DNA of 64,000 bases, from assembly GCA_963709185.1 (NCBI GenBank), contig CAVPVQ010000024.1, forward strand, positions 434,001-498,000, in the 5' to 3' direction. The notes below the pieces were generated by a model. It saw nothing but the letters and a program-made list of their open reading frames with translations. It had not been told where the DNA came from and ran no database searches. This DNA comes from Roseiarcus sp963709185 (GTDB lineage: Bacteria > Pseudomonadota > Alphaproteobacteria > Rhizobiales > Beijerinckiaceae). This document shows, in pieces, positions 17,342 through 28,983 of the stretch. Both the position numbers and the translations under genes were made by a program. How positions within the stretch are numbered: the stretch's first letter is position 1; every line of letters begins with the position of its first letter.

Positions 17342-18375
17342 GCAGGCGGGCGCCGTCGGTTCGCGAGGCGATTTCGCCGGCGCGGATCGACGCGTTGTTT
17401 GCGCCGCTGGCGCGGGCCAAGGGCCTGCTGCTCGCGGTTTCCGGCGGCCCGGATTCGACCGCGCTGTTGCTGATGGCGGCGCGCTGGGCGCAGCAGCCGC
17501 ATCGCCCGTCGGTCGCGGCGGCAACCGTCGATCACGCGATGCGCGAGGGTTCGCGCGCCGAAGCCGAGGCGGTCGGCGCGCTGGCGCGCCGGCTCGGCGT
17601 CGCCCACCATCTGATCGAATGGCGCGGCCTGAAGCCGCGCAGCCGGATTCAGGAACGCGCGCGCGAGGCCCGCTACCATTTGCTCGGCGCCTGCGCGGAG
17701 CAGGTCGGCGCCGACGTTGTGGTCACCGCCCATCATGCCGACGATCAGGTCGAGACGGTGATCTTCCGCCTGTTGCGCGGTTCGGGAATCGCCGGTCTGC
17801 GCGGCATGGAGGACGCCGCCGCGCACGGGCGCCTGACGCTGGCGCGCCCGCTGCTTGGCCTGCGCAAGGCCGAGCTGGTCGCCTATTGCGAAGCGCGCGG
17901 CGAGCCGTTCGCCCACGATCCGTCGAATGACGACCCGCGCTTTGCGCGCACTCATCTGCGTCGGCTGACCGGCCTGCTCGCCGCCGAGGGCCTCGGCGTC
18001 GACGAAATCGCGCGGCTGTCGCGCCGCGCCGCGCGCATGGAGGAGGCCGTCGCCATGCAAGCGAGGGCGGCGGCGGAGCGGTTGGGATGGGCGAGCGCCG
18101 CGCCGACGCGCGACGCCAGCGCGTTGCTCGACGAGCCGTCCGAGATCGTCCAGCGTCTGCTGGCCGCCGAGATCGCCCGCGTGGGGGGCAAACCGCCGCG
18201 GCAAATCCGCCTCGAGGCCGTCGAGGCCTTGGCGCAGGCGCTGCGGCGGGCGCGCGCGCAGAACAAGACGCTGCGCGCCAATGTCGGCGGCGTCAGCGTG
18301 CGCATGAGCGCCAAGGGCGCGCTGAGCGTCAGCCCCGAGGCGCCTCGTCGGGCGCGGGCGAGCGGCGAGACGTAA
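17335..18375 (+). CDS. tilS: tRNA(Ile)-lysidine synthase TilS
   Basis: ATP-dependent enzyme that adds lysine to C34 of tRNA-Ile(CAU), changing its decoding from AUG to AUA; essential. It is 346 aa. The N-type ATP-pyrophosphatase motif SGGPDS is at 36-41, and VTAHHADDQVETVIFRLLRG follows at about 131-150. The C-terminal part is short and lacks the extra domains of E. coli TilS, typical for alphaproteobacteria. It starts at TTG 17335, overlapping the cpoB stop by seven bases, so translation is coupled. Confidence 0.93.
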   Translation: MLSRRAPSVREAISPARIDALFAPLARAKGLLLAVSGGPDSTALLLMAARWAQQPHRPSVAAATVDHAMREGSRAEAEAVGALARRLGVAHHLIEWRGLKPRSRIQERAREARYHLLGACAEQVGADVVVTAHHADDQVETVIFRLLRGSGIAGLRGMEDAAAHGRLTLARPLLGLRKAELVAYCEARGEPFAHDPSNDDPRFARTHLRRLTGLLAAEGLGVDEIARLSRRAARMEEAVAMQARAAAERLGWASAAPTRDASALLDEPSEIVQRLLAAEIARVGGKPPRQIRLEAVEALAQALRRARAQNKTLRANVGGVSVRMSAKGALSVSPEAPRRARASGET

Positions 18376-18435
18376 CCCCTGCGCGCGTCGCCGCCCGCCG
18401 CCCGTTCACACGAAATTCAGACAAATGGGCTTCCC

Positions 18436-18464
18436 TTGGCATTTGGCCCGCGTGTGCTTAAATG
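18436..18464 (+). promoter_or_regulatory. Candidate promoter of ftsH (possibly heat-shock type)
   Basis: TTGGCA (18436-18441) and TAAATG (18459-18464) are 17 bases apart. Read as CTTGG with a CTTAAAT -10, the same bases resemble the alphaproteobacterial RpoH pattern, and ftsH is a known heat-shock gene in several relatives. The match is moderate only. Confidence 0.35.
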
Positions 18465-18526
18465 ATCGCAAGCAGCGGGAGCCGCCGCAAGGCGCAAAGC
18501 TTCTCGACGCTGCTGGTGGGATGGCT

Positions 18527-20455
<1,929 letters not shown>

Positions 20456-20644
20456 AGCGCGACCCGAGATCGCGGGGCGCGCTGCTTGCTGACCGGCCAG
20501 CGCGCTCGGGCGCGGTCCAGATGAATTCGTCGTAACCTTTCGCTTCATCTTGATGAGCGGGCGATGAACGCTCGCTTCAGCCTGGATTCAGGTGAGATGG
20601 CGCATTCTCGTCTTCATCGGACATCCCTCCGAAGGAGACTGAAC

Positions 20645-20977
20645 ATGACCAAAGCCAGAATCATCTTCGCCGCTCTCGTGCTTGCCGGCGCCGGCCTCGG
20701 CGCCAGCGCCGCCAGCGCCGACACCGCTCCCCTCGCCCACCACGGCCGGCGCGCCGAAATCAACGCGCGCCTCGCCGAGGAGAACGTTCAAATCCGCGAC
20801 GCGGCGCGCGCCGGTCTGATCACGCCGCGGCGCGCCCACGCCCTCCATCGCGAAGTTCATTCGATCCGCATGCAGGAGCAGGCGTTCGCGGCGGCCGAGA
20901 ACGGCCATCTCACGCATCGTCAGCAGCGCCTGCTCAATCGCGAGGAAAACGCGGTCGGCAGCCAGATCGCCCGTTGA
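20645..20977 (+). CDS. Small exported Arg/His/Ala-rich protein of unknown function
   Basis: A 110-aa protein with a clear signal peptide (MTKARIIFAALVLAGAGLGA, cleavage near ASA-D at about 27). The mature part is highly charged and helical (REINARLAEEN-like heptads, several H-R pairs such as RRAHALHREVHSIR). The ATG at 20645 is preceded by GGAG in gaaggagactga. It looks like an intermolecular-bundle or periplasmic chaperone-like helical protein, but I recognise no family. It sits 190 bp after ftsH and is followed by a strong hairpin. Confidence 0.75.
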   Translation: MTKARIIFAALVLAGAGLGASAASADTAPLAHHGRRAEINARLAEENVQIRDAARAGLITPRRAHALHREVHSIRMQEQAFAAAENGHLTHRQQRLLNREENAVGSQIAR

Positions 20978-20993
20978 CCTCGGCCCGGCGAAC

Positions 20994-21013
20994 GGCGGGG
21001 CGAAAGCCCCGCC
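20994..21013. terminator. Hairpin between convergent genes (probable bidirectional terminator)
   Basis: An 8-bp GC-only stem, GGCGGGGC/GCCCCGCC, is closed by a GAAA tetraloop. It lies 16 bp after the small exported protein gene and 3 bp after the SPFH gene stop on the other strand. Only a short T-containing tract (GGTTCATTT) follows on the plus strand, so termination strength is uncertain. Confidence 0.6.
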
Positions 21014-21016
21014 GGT

Positions 21017-22840
21017 TCATTTGGGCGGGCTGGCCGGAGCCGCATCGGCGGGCTTCATGAACGAACCGAATATCGCCGCCGCGCCCTCCAGGCCGCCGCC
21101 GCCCCCGACATAAACTTGCGGCAGCCTGAGATTGGCGACGAGCTCCGGATGGGCGGCGAGCAGTTCGAAGAACAGCTTGAGCTGCTGCAGCCGCAGCACG
21201 CTGTCCTTGCCGAGCACCTCGGCCTGCGCCGTCTGGCCGGCCGCCTGCTCCTCGAGGTAGAGGCGTTCGGCGTGGCCTTCGGCCTGCCGACGATCCTGCG
21301 TGAGCAGCGCGACCTTGACCGCCGTCTGCGCCGTCACGATGTCGCGCTGCTGGTCGGCGGTGGCGTGCGCCTGTTCGGTCTTCTGGCGCTGTTCCTGCGC
21401 CATCTGTTCCTGGATGAAGGCGGCGCGCAATTGCCCGGCGAGCTGTTCGCGCTGCCGGGCCAGCAACAGCTCCGGCGGTATCGCCGACTCGCCCAGACGA
21501 ATCTCCTTGATGTCGACGCCGGCGCGGCGACCGTCGATCTGCGCGCGCTCGAGGATCGCCTGTTCGAGGACCGTGCGATTTTCGACGGTGTCGAGCACGC
21601 GGGTCGGACGGGTCACATCGACCAGCACGCCTTTGTCGTTGAGTTCTTTGACGACGATCGAGCCGCCGTAGACATTGCGCACCAGCGAGCGGATCGAAGG
21701 CACCAGGATGCGCTGGTCGACCTCCTCCTGTCCGCCCACCGCCGCCACGACGATCGGCGCGTTTTCCGGCGTGATCTGGACGATCGCGCGCAGTTCCTGC
21801 GGGATTTCCCAGCCCTCGATCTTGGTGTTGATCGCCGAATCGGCGGCGTCCTTGGGCTGCGGGAAGGTCGCCGTCCGCTCGGTCTGCGTGATATCGCCCT
21901 TGGCGTCGACTTTCGGGTCGAGATAGCGGCGGGTGAAGCCGCCCTTGAACTCCAGCGCGGTCACCCGCGTCGAGACCAGCGTGACGTCATAGGCGTCGCG
22001 GTTCAGATAATAGTCGTTCGGCGACAGCGAGGTGTCCCACACGCCCTTGCAATATTGGGTCACCAGTTCCGCCGTCAGGCCGCCCTCGTCGGTCTTGGCG
22101 GTCCGCGCCTTGCAATCGACCCCGGCCGACTGCACGCTCGAACGCACGACGCCGACCGAGCCGGCGGGCACGCGGGTGATCGAGGTGTCGAGCGGCGTTT
22201 CCTCCTTGGTCATCCCGCGCAGGTCATAGACGTCGTCGTTGCTGGCTACGATGTCCTTGCCGTTCCTGATGTAGCCGATCTTGACCTGATAGAGGGCCAG
22301 GTTGAGCGGATAGACGCCGGGCTTGAGGACGCTCAGTTGCAGGCCCTTCTGGCCGCCATGGGTCATGAAATATTCGGCGTCGAGGAACTTCTGGAAGTCC
22401 GCCTCGGGCCACGCGTCCGCCATGATCTGGCCCGCGCTCAGGGAATCGCCGTCATTGGCGACGATCCGCCCGTAAAAACCGCTGGGGACGATGACCACCG
22501 GCAGCAGGTCGACCCGGTTCAGCACATTGAAAAAGATCGAGATGCGGAAGGTGCCCGGCGGGATGATCTCGGCCTGATAGCCGGTCTCGCCATGCGCCGC
22601 GATGATGTGGCCGGGCGCGATATTGGAAAAGCCGTAGACCTTGCGCACCACCCCGACCTGGTTGGCGGGGATCGAGATGATGCTGGTCGCCAGCACCTCA
22701 AACAGCGCGAGGAGCCCGAAAACCAGCCGCAGGCCGGCGATCGCCGCCGTCCGGCGCCAGCCCGCCACCGCGTCGGGCACGACGCGAGGCGCGAAAATCA
22801 ACGCAAGCACCGCCGCGGCGGCGACCAGGATTTCGGACAT
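21017..22840 (-). CDS. Large SPFH (band 7/prohibitin-like) membrane protein
   Basis: A 607-aa protein with two N-terminal hydrophobic segments (about 2-18 and 30-55), then an SPFH domain from about residue 57 (SIPANQVGVVRKVYGFSNIA). Next comes a long prohibitin-like region ending in a glutamine/alanine-rich coiled coil (about 470-560, QLRAAFIQEQMAQEQRQKTE) and a Gly-rich C-terminus. It is much longer than HflK, HflC or QmcA. The ATG at 22840 follows a GAGGGG ribosome site and gives the membrane anchor. SPFH proteins form membrane scaffolds, and some regulate FtsH, which is encoded 560 bp away on the opposite strand. Confidence 0.82.
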   Translation of the reverse strand: MSEILVAAAAVLALIFAPRVVPDAVAGWRRTAAIAGLRLVFGLLALFEVLATSIISIPANQVGVVRKVYGFSNIAPGHIIAAHGETGYQAEIIPPGTFRISIFFNVLNRVDLLPVVIVPSGFYGRIVANDGDSLSAGQIMADAWPEADFQKFLDAEYFMTHGGQKGLQLSVLKPGVYPLNLALYQVKIGYIRNGKDIVASNDDVYDLRGMTKEETPLDTSITRVPAGSVGVVRSSVQSAGVDCKARTAKTDEGGLTAELVTQYCKGVWDTSLSPNDYYLNRDAYDVTLVSTRVTALEFKGGFTRRYLDPKVDAKGDITQTERTATFPQPKDAADSAINTKIEGWEIPQELRAIVQITPENAPIVVAAVGGQEEVDQRILVPSIRSLVRNVYGGSIVVKELNDKGVLVDVTRPTRVLDTVENRTVLEQAILERAQIDGRRAGVDIKEIRLGESAIPPELLLARQREQLAGQLRAAFIQEQMAQEQRQKTEQAHATADQQRDIVTAQTAVKVALLTQDRRQAEGHAERLYLEEQAAGQTAQAEVLGKDSVLRLQQLKLFFELLAAHPELVANLRLPQVYVGGGGGLEGAAAIFGSFMKPADAAPASPPK

Positions 22841-23082
22841 CGATCGATCCCCTCTTTGCGCGGAACGGGCTGGAGTCCCGCGCGACGGGGCCGCCGGTCC
22901 GCGACCAGGGCGTCCGTCAGCCTGCGCGATGCGCCTGCTCGACCGCCGGCCCCGGAATAGTGGGCGGCGCGGCGGCTCGGGCGACATTTACGGTATGCAA
23001 TGATTTTTGAACGATCAACGGCTAAGAATGGGATAATGAAATAGGGCCAATGCGAGTCGGGGGCGCTGGCGAGGACTTGGAC
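22841..23082. promoter_or_regulatory. Divergent promoter region of SPFH gene and glmM
   Basis: The 242-bp spacer is GC-rich except for about 22985-23045, an AT-richer stretch before glmM with TTGAAC and GATAAT 19 bases apart on the plus strand. The spacing is long, so this is a weak promoter candidate. No operator palindrome is seen. Confidence 0.3.
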
Positions 23083-24426
23083 ATGGCGGGCAAATATTTC
23101 GGCACCGACGGCATTCGCGGTCGGGCCAACGGCAAGATCACCGCGGAACTCGCGATGAAAGTCGGTCAGGCCGCCGGCCTCGCCTTTCAGCGCGGCGACC
23201 ACCGCCACCGCGTGGTGATCGGCAAGGACACCCGCCTGTCCGGCTATATGATCGAATATGCGCTGGTCGCCGGATTCACCTCGGTGGGCATCGACGTCCT
23301 GCTGCTCGGCCCGGTGCCGACCCCCGCCGTCGCGATGCTCACCCGCTCGATGCGCTGCGACCTCGGCGTGATGATTTCGGCCTCGCATAACCCTTACGAG
23401 GACAATGGCATCAAGCTGTTCGGCCCCGACGGCTACAAGCTCTCCGACGACATCGAAGCCGAGATCGAGCGGCTGATGGAGAGCGAGATTGCGCCGCGCC
23501 TGTCCAAATCGCGCGATCTCGGCCGCGCCAAGCGCATCGAAAGCGTGCATGCGCGCTATATCGAATTCGCCAAGCGCACGCTGCCGCGCAATCTTTCGCT
23601 CGAGGGCTTGCGCATCGTCGTGGATTGCGCGAACGGCGCCGCCTACAAGGTCGCGCCCGAAGCGCTATGGGAGCTGGGCGCCGAAGTCTTCTCGATCGGC
23701 ATCGACCCTGACGGGTTCAACATCAATCGCGACGTCGGTTCGACCGCGCCCGACGCGCTCGCCGCCAAGGTGCGCGAAATGCGCGCCGACATCGGGATCG
23801 CCCTCGACGGCGACGCCGACCGCGTGCTGATCATCGACGAAAAGGGCCATCTGGTCGATGGCGACCAGTTGATGGCGGTGGTCGCGCAAAGCTGGCAGGC
23901 CGACGGGCGTCTCGCCCAGCCCGGCATCGTCGCCACCGTGATGTCCAATCTCGGGCTGGAGCGCCATCTGGCGAGCATCGGCCTCGCCCTCGAACGCACG
24001 GCGGTCGGCGATCGCTATGTGCTCGAGCGGATGATCGAGAAGGGCTACAACGTCGGGGGCGAGCAGTCGGGCCACATCATCCTGTCCGACTATGCGACGA
24101 CCGGCGACGGCCTCGTCGCGGCGCTGCAAGTGCTCGCCGTGGTGCAGCGGCAGCAGAAACCGGTCAGCGAAATCTGCCATCGCTTCGAGCCGCTGCCGCA
24201 AATCCTCAAGAACGTCCGCTACAAGGGCGGCCGTCCGCTCGACACCGACCGGGTGATCGCGGCGATCGCCGCGGCGAGGAGCCGGCTCGGGGCGACCGGG
24301 CGGTTGGTCATTCGCCCCTCCGGGACCGAGCCGGTCATCCGCGTGATGGCCGAGGCCGACGACCGCGAACTGGTCGAGCAGCTTGTCGACGACGTCTGCG
24401 ACGCGGTGTCGTCGGCGGCTGCCTAG
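23083..24426 (+). CDS. glmM: Phosphoglucosamine mutase GlmM
   Basis: Interconverts glucosamine-6-phosphate and glucosamine-1-phosphate for UDP-GlcNAc, hence peptidoglycan and lipid A. It is 447 aa, standard length. It has FGTDGIRGRAN near the N-terminus, the phospho-serine S101 in MISASHNPYEDNG, the Mg loop DGDAD (242-246), the sugar-binding GGEQSGHI and the phosphate-binding RPSGTEPVIRVM. The ATG at 23083 follows a GAGGA motif. The 3' end overlaps the convergent nemA-like gene by four bases. Confidence 0.97.
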   Translation: MAGKYFGTDGIRGRANGKITAELAMKVGQAAGLAFQRGDHRHRVVIGKDTRLSGYMIEYALVAGFTSVGIDVLLLGPVPTPAVAMLTRSMRCDLGVMISASHNPYEDNGIKLFGPDGYKLSDDIEAEIERLMESEIAPRLSKSRDLGRAKRIESVHARYIEFAKRTLPRNLSLEGLRIVVDCANGAAYKVAPEALWELGAEVFSIGIDPDGFNINRDVGSTAPDALAAKVREMRADIGIALDGDADRVLIIDEKGHLVDGDQLMAVVAQSWQADGRLAQPGIVATVMSNLGLERHLASIGLALERTAVGDRYVLERMIEKGYNVGGEQSGHIILSDYATTGDGLVAALQVLAVVQRQQKPVSEICHRFEPLPQILKNVRYKGGRPLDTDRVIAAIAAARSRLGATGRLVIRPSGTEPVIRVMAEADDRELVEQLVDDVCDAVSSAAA

Positions 24427-25517
24427 CCCGCCGCCATCGCGGGATAGTCGGTGTAGCCGCGCTCGCCCCCGCCATAGAGCGTCGCGCGGTCGATCTCGGC
24501 CAGCGGCGCGGCGATCCTCAGGCGCTCGACCAAGTCGGGATTGGCGATGAACGGGCGCCCGAACGCGATGAGATCGGCGGCGCCGCTCTCGACCGCCTCG
24601 ATCGCCATCTCCCTGTTATAGCCGTTGTTGGCGATATAGGCGCCGCGGAACGAGTTGCGCAAAGCGCGAAAGTCGAACGGATAGATGTCGCGCGCGCCTT
24701 GCGTCGCCCCTTCAATGACGTGGATATAGGCGAGGCCCCGTTCGTCGAGCTTTTCGACGAGATGCCCGAACAACGCGGCGGGATTTGAATCCTGGATGTC
24801 GTTGGCCGGGCTTACGGGCGCAATCCGGATGCCAACCCGCGACGGGCCCCACACCTTGGTGATCGCGTCGACCACCTCCAGCGCGAAGCGCGTGCGATTC
24901 TCGATGGCGCCGCCATAGGCGTCGGCGCGCTTGTTCGTGCCGTCGCGCAGGAACTGGTCGATCAGATAGCCGTTGGCGCCATGAATCTCGACGCCGTCGA
25001 AGCCGGCGCGCCGGGCGCAATCGGCGGCATGCGCATAGTCGCTCACGATTCCGGCGATCTCGTCGATCAGCAGCGCCCGCGGCTCGGAGACTTCGGCAAA
25101 GCCCGCCTCGATGAACGTCTTGGTCTTGGCGCGGATCGCCGAAGGCGCGACCGGCGGCCCGCCGCCCGGCTGCAACGAGGAATGCGACACGCGGCCGACA
25201 TGCCAGAGCTGAACGAATATGCGCCCGCCCGCCCGGTGCACGCTGTCGGTCACCTCGCGCCATCCCGCTGCCTGCGCGTCGCTGTAGCAGCCCGGCGTCC
25301 AGATATAGCCCTGGCCCTGCTGGCTGATTTGCGAGGCTTCGGAGATCAGCAGTCCGGCGCTCGCGCGCTGGCGATAATAGCGCGCGTTCAGCTCGCGCGG
25401 GGCGTCGGTCCCATGCGTCGCGCGATTGCGCGTCAGCGGCGCCATGACGATGCGGTTGGGCAATTGCAGATCGCCAAGCTTGAAGGGCGCGAACAACGGG
25501 GCGGCGTCAGGGCTCAT
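24423..25517 (-). CDS. Old Yellow Enzyme-family alkene reductase (NemA-like)
   Basis: FMN-dependent NAD(P)H oxidoreductase of 364 aa that reduces activated C=C bonds, nitro esters or maleimides. TIM-barrel motifs seen are PNRIVMAPLTRNRA (20-33), LWHVGRVSH, the substrate-binding VEIHGANGYLIDQFLRDGTN with the conserved H, N and Y, KRADAYGG, IENRTRF and DLIAFGRPFIANPDL. All expected cofactor residues are present. NemA relatives are often controlled by a TetR-type electrophile sensor, but none is adjacent. Confidence 0.9.
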   Translation of the reverse strand: MSPDAAPLFAPFKLGDLQLPNRIVMAPLTRNRATHGTDAPRELNARYYRQRASAGLLISEASQISQQGQGYIWTPGCYSDAQAAGWREVTDSVHRAGGRIFVQLWHVGRVSHSSLQPGGGPPVAPSAIRAKTKTFIEAGFAEVSEPRALLIDEIAGIVSDYAHAADCARRAGFDGVEIHGANGYLIDQFLRDGTNKRADAYGGAIENRTRFALEVVDAITKVWGPSRVGIRIAPVSPANDIQDSNPAALFGHLVEKLDERGLAYIHVIEGATQGARDIYPFDFRALRNSFRGAYIANNGYNREMAIEAVESGAADLIAFGRPFIANPDLVERLRIAAPLAEIDRATLYGGGERGYTDYPAMAAG

Positions 25518-25628
25518 GGAATTTCCTTTCGACAGACTGTTGAGCAGGTCTTCCGCCCTTGTTCGATCCTTGAATTCTGAGCGCCGTTGATCTGGCTCAG
25601 TTGAGGAACCTCAAGCATGGCGCGCCAG

Positions 25629-26630
25629 TCACGCGGGAAGCGCGAGCACCCCGGCGCCGCCGTTGTCGAGTCCGAACGCCAAACGGGCGCCGATCGCGTC
25701 CCAGGCCAGCGCGGTCACCGCGCCGTCGCCGGCGCCGGGTTCGCGCACCAGAATTTCGGCGGCGTCGGCAAGGCGGCAAAGCAGGATGAAGCCGTCGTCG
25801 TAACCGACCGCGACGACCAGCGCGCGCGGATGAAACGCCACCTGCGACACCTTGGCCCCGCGCACGCCGCATTCGCGCGGCGCCTTGCCCATCGGTCCGT
25901 CCTTGTCGCGGAACGGCCAGACGATGCAGGCGTCGGCCCCCGAAGTCGCCAGCCACTGGCCGTCGTGCGACCACGACAGCGAACGCGTCTTGCGGGGGTA
26001 GCCGGTCATCCGCATGTTGCGCGAATCGGCGACCCGCCAGCCGTGCAAGGCGTTCTCCTGCATCGAGGTCACGACGAAGCGGCCATCCGGCGAAACAACC
26101 ACGTCGAGATGCGATCCCTTCCATTCGAGGACGGTCGGCGCGGCCTCCACATTGGGGAACCACAGCGAGACGCCGTTGTAGTGAGCCAGCGCCAGACGGT
26201 AGCCCTTGGGCATGAAGCACAGGCCGCGCGCCGTGGTCGGCGCCACGCAGGACCTGACGATGCCGGCGCTGTCGCGACTGCTGACCGCGCGCCCGGCGCT
26301 CCAGGCGATGTTTCCCGCGCGCATCGCGAGCGCGTCGATCCAGCGGCCTTTCTCGTCGGCGATCGCCTGCGTCGCGCCGTCGAGCGAAGTCGCCACGACC
26401 CGGCCGTCGTCGCCGCCGGTCACCAGCCGCTTGCCGTCGTTGAGCGCGACGAGAATGGAGCCGCCGGGGTGGGCGACGACGCGCCGCGCCGCGCCCGGCT
26501 CGCCGAGCAGAACCGCGCCGTCGCCGAGTGCGAAGACCGGCTGATCGTCGAGAAAGCCCGCGGCGCCGACATGCGCGCCGGCGTCGAGCGAGCGCACATT
26601 TCGCGCCAGCGAAGACGTCGGCTCGTTCAC
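25629..26630 (-). CDS. WD40-repeat beta-propeller protein
   Basis: A 333-aa protein built almost wholly of WD-type blades with recurring patterns such as LVTGGDDGRVVATSLDG, SHLDVVVSPDGRFVVTSMQE, SLSWSHDGQWLATSGADACI and VSQVAFHPRALVVAVGYDDG. This suggests a seven-bladed propeller used for protein contacts. There is no signal peptide. It starts right after the CobW-type GTPase on the same strand (about 77 bp), an arrangement seen in related genomes, so it may share the operon and assist metal-protein handling. That role is inferred. Confidence 0.8.
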   Translation of the reverse strand: MNEPTSSLARNVRSLDAGAHVGAAGFLDDQPVFALGDGAVLLGEPGAARRVVAHPGGSILVALNDGKRLVTGGDDGRVVATSLDGATQAIADEKGRWIDALAMRAGNIAWSAGRAVSSRDSAGIVRSCVAPTTARGLCFMPKGYRLALAHYNGVSLWFPNVEAAPTVLEWKGSHLDVVVSPDGRFVVTSMQENALHGWRVADSRNMRMTGYPRKTRSLSWSHDGQWLATSGADACIVWPFRDKDGPMGKAPRECGVRGAKVSQVAFHPRALVVAVGYDDGFILLCRLADAAEILVREPGAGDGAVTALAWDAIGARLAFGLDNGGAGVLALPA

Positions 26631-26706
26631 GCCGTCGGCCCCCGCCCTGTCCGCCTTCGGCGAAATGCGGGGCGCAGACCGCGCTTCCTGACGGGCGAAC
26701 CGCCGC

Positions 26707-27772
26707 TCACGCCGCGCAGGCGAGGAAACCCTTGCGGATGTCCTCTTCCTTCAGGTCGCGTCCGATGAACACCACCTTGGAGTCGCGCGTCTCGCTCGGG
26801 CCGCCACTCGCGTTGCGGTTCGCCGTCGAGCATCATGTGAACGCCCTGAAACACGAAGCGCCGGGGTTCGCCGGAAAAAGCGACGATGCCCTTGCAGCGC
26901 AGGATGTTCGGCCCCTGCGTCTGCGTCAGCTCGGTGATCCACGGCATGAACTTGTCGGGATCGACATCGCCGTCGAGGCGCAGCGAAATCGATTGCATGT
27001 GCTCGTCGTGATAATGCTTGAGCCCGTCGCCATGCGCGTGATGATGGTCGTGGTCATGATCCGCGTGGTCATGGGTCGTGGTCGTCGACGTGGAGAAATT
27101 CCGGCTCGATCTCCATGATGCGGTCGAGATCGAACGCGTTGCGCTCCAGCACGTCGGCGATCGCCACGTCGCAGCGCTGCGCGCGATGCAGCTTGGCGTA
27201 AGGATTGATCGCGCGGATGCGCGCCTCGACCTCGCGCAGTTCGGCGGGCGAAACGAGATCGGTCTTGTTCAGCACGATCACGTCGGCGAAGGCGATCTGG
27301 TTCTTGGCCTCCGGGCGCGTCGCGCAGCCGCGCGGCGAGCCATTTGGCGTCGGCGACCGTGACGACGGCGTCGAGCCGCGCCAGGTTCTGCACGTCCGGA
27401 TCGACGAAGAAGGTCTGCGCGACGGGCGCGGGATCGGCGAGCCCCGTCGTCTCGACGATGATCGCGTCGAAGGTTCCCTTGCGCTTCATCAGGCCTTCGA
27501 TGATGCGGATGAGGTCGCCGCGCACGGTGCAGCAGATGCAGCCGTTGTTCATCTCGAACACTTCTTCGTCGGCGCCGACGACCAGTTCGTTGTCGATGCC
27601 GATCTCGCCGAATTCATTGACGATGACCGCGTAGCGACGCCCATGCGGCTCGCTCAGGATGCGGTTGAGCAGCGTCGTCTTGCCGGCGCCGAGATAGCCG
27701 GTGAGCACGGTGACGGGGATTTTGTCGTGGACGGCGGCGTGGGTCGGGGAGAGCTGAGTTGGCGTCGTTCAT
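26707..27772 (-). pseudogene. CobW/COG0523-family GTPase, four apparent frameshifts
   Basis: Metal-chaperone GTPase. The parts, in order: MNDANSALP start (27772), frame change near 27741-27749, DKIPVTVLTGYLGAGKTTLL with Walker A, the metal motif CICC, ETTGLADPAP, frame change at 27313-27315, QIAFADVIVLNKTDLVSPAE, frame change at 27073-27075, a His/Asp-rich loop, the CobW C-terminal domain (SISLRLDGDVDPDKFMPWI), frame change at 26798-26800, then RDSKVVFIGRDL to a TGA at 26707. Removing one base at each site restores a complete protein of about 354 aa, and each site is in a run of three or four G on the plus strand. The first shift is less certain, since a start at GTG 27714 is possible without it. 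Confidence 0.8.
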
Positions 27773-27867
27773 GGTGGCGCGGACTCTCCTGGCGCCCGGT
27801 CAAGACGGGCGCAAAGCGCCCCCGATATAGGCCGCCTCCGGCGGCTTGATAAGGGGTCGCCGCGCGT

Positions 27868-28939
27868 TCACAGCCAGCCCGACAATTCCCGCTGCACCAG
27901 GTTCAGGATCACCCGAACGCCCTCCACGCTGTCGTTGAGACAGGGGATCGCCGCGAATTTTTCGCCGCCGCCTTCGCGAAAATAGCCGGCGTTCTCGACG
28001 GCGATCTCCTCGAGCGTCTCAAGGCAATCGGCGGCGAAACCCGGCGTCGCGATCGCCAGCCGCTTGACGCCGCGCGCCGCCAGCGCCTTGACCGTAGCGT
28101 CGGTGTAGGGCTGCAGATATTCGCTCGGCCCGAAGCGCGACTGGAAGGTCAACTGGAACCGTTCCGGCGGCAGGCCGAGCGCCTCGCGCAACAGCCGCCA
28201 GGTCTTGGCGCAATGGCAATAATAGGGATCGCCCTGGTCGAAATAGGCGCGCGGTATCCCGTGGAACGAGGCGAGGATGACTTCCGGCTCGAAATCGAGC
28301 GCCGCGAGCCCCGCACGGATCGATTGCGCGACGGCGCCGATATAGACGGGGTCGTCGTAGTACGGCGGCGCGACCCTGCAGCGCCGGCTGCCAGCGCATC
28401 GTCTTGAGGGTGTCGAACGCCTTGTCGCAGACTGTCGCGCTGGTGGCGGCGCAATATTGCGGATAGAGCGGCGCGAGCAGGATGCGGTCGCAGCCGGCGT
28501 CCCGCAGCGCCGCGAGGCGTTCGCCGATCGACGGCTTGCCGTAGCGCATCGCCCAATCGACGACACAACGCGCGGCGGGATCGCGCCCGCCCGCCGCCAA
28601 CGCGTCGGCGAGCTTCTCGGCGGTTGCGCGCGTGATGGTCTTCAGCGGGCTCTCGTTGCGCTCCTTGTTCCAGATCGCCTCGTAGTCGCGGCGCTTCATC
28701 TGCGGGCGCCTGGACAGGATCACCAGATTGAGGATCGGCCACCACAGCAGGCGATTGGTCTCGACGACCCGCCGGTCGGACAGGAATTCCTTGAGATACC
28801 GGCGCATCGACCAGTAGTCGGTCGCCTCGGGCGTGCCCAGATTGACCAGCAGGACGCCGATGCGCCCGCTTCTCACCTCCGGATGACCAGCGGGACGGTG
28901 CGCGCTGCGAAAGGAATCGGACGATACCGGCGCATTCAT
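27868..28939 (-). pseudogene. hemH: Ferrochelatase, one apparent frameshift
   Basis: Inserts Fe2+ into protoporphyrin IX, the last step of haem synthesis; membrane-associated. The N-terminal part reads IGVLLVNLGTPEATDYWSMR and runs to TLKTMRWQPALQ. The remainder continues in the next frame with VAPPYYDDPVYIGAVAQSIR, the catalytic region LASFHGIPRAYFDQGDPYYC, and TPGFAADCLETLEEIAVE carrying the conserved Glu. One surplus base in CCC at 28374-28376 explains the break; without it the protein is about 356 aa and complete. The gene is normally essential for haem-dependent growth, so a sequence error or a second copy is likely. Start ATG 28939. Confidence 0.88.
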
Positions 28940-28983
28940 GGCCAAGTCCTTTGCAGCAAGCTCCGCAAACGCCGACGCAACGT

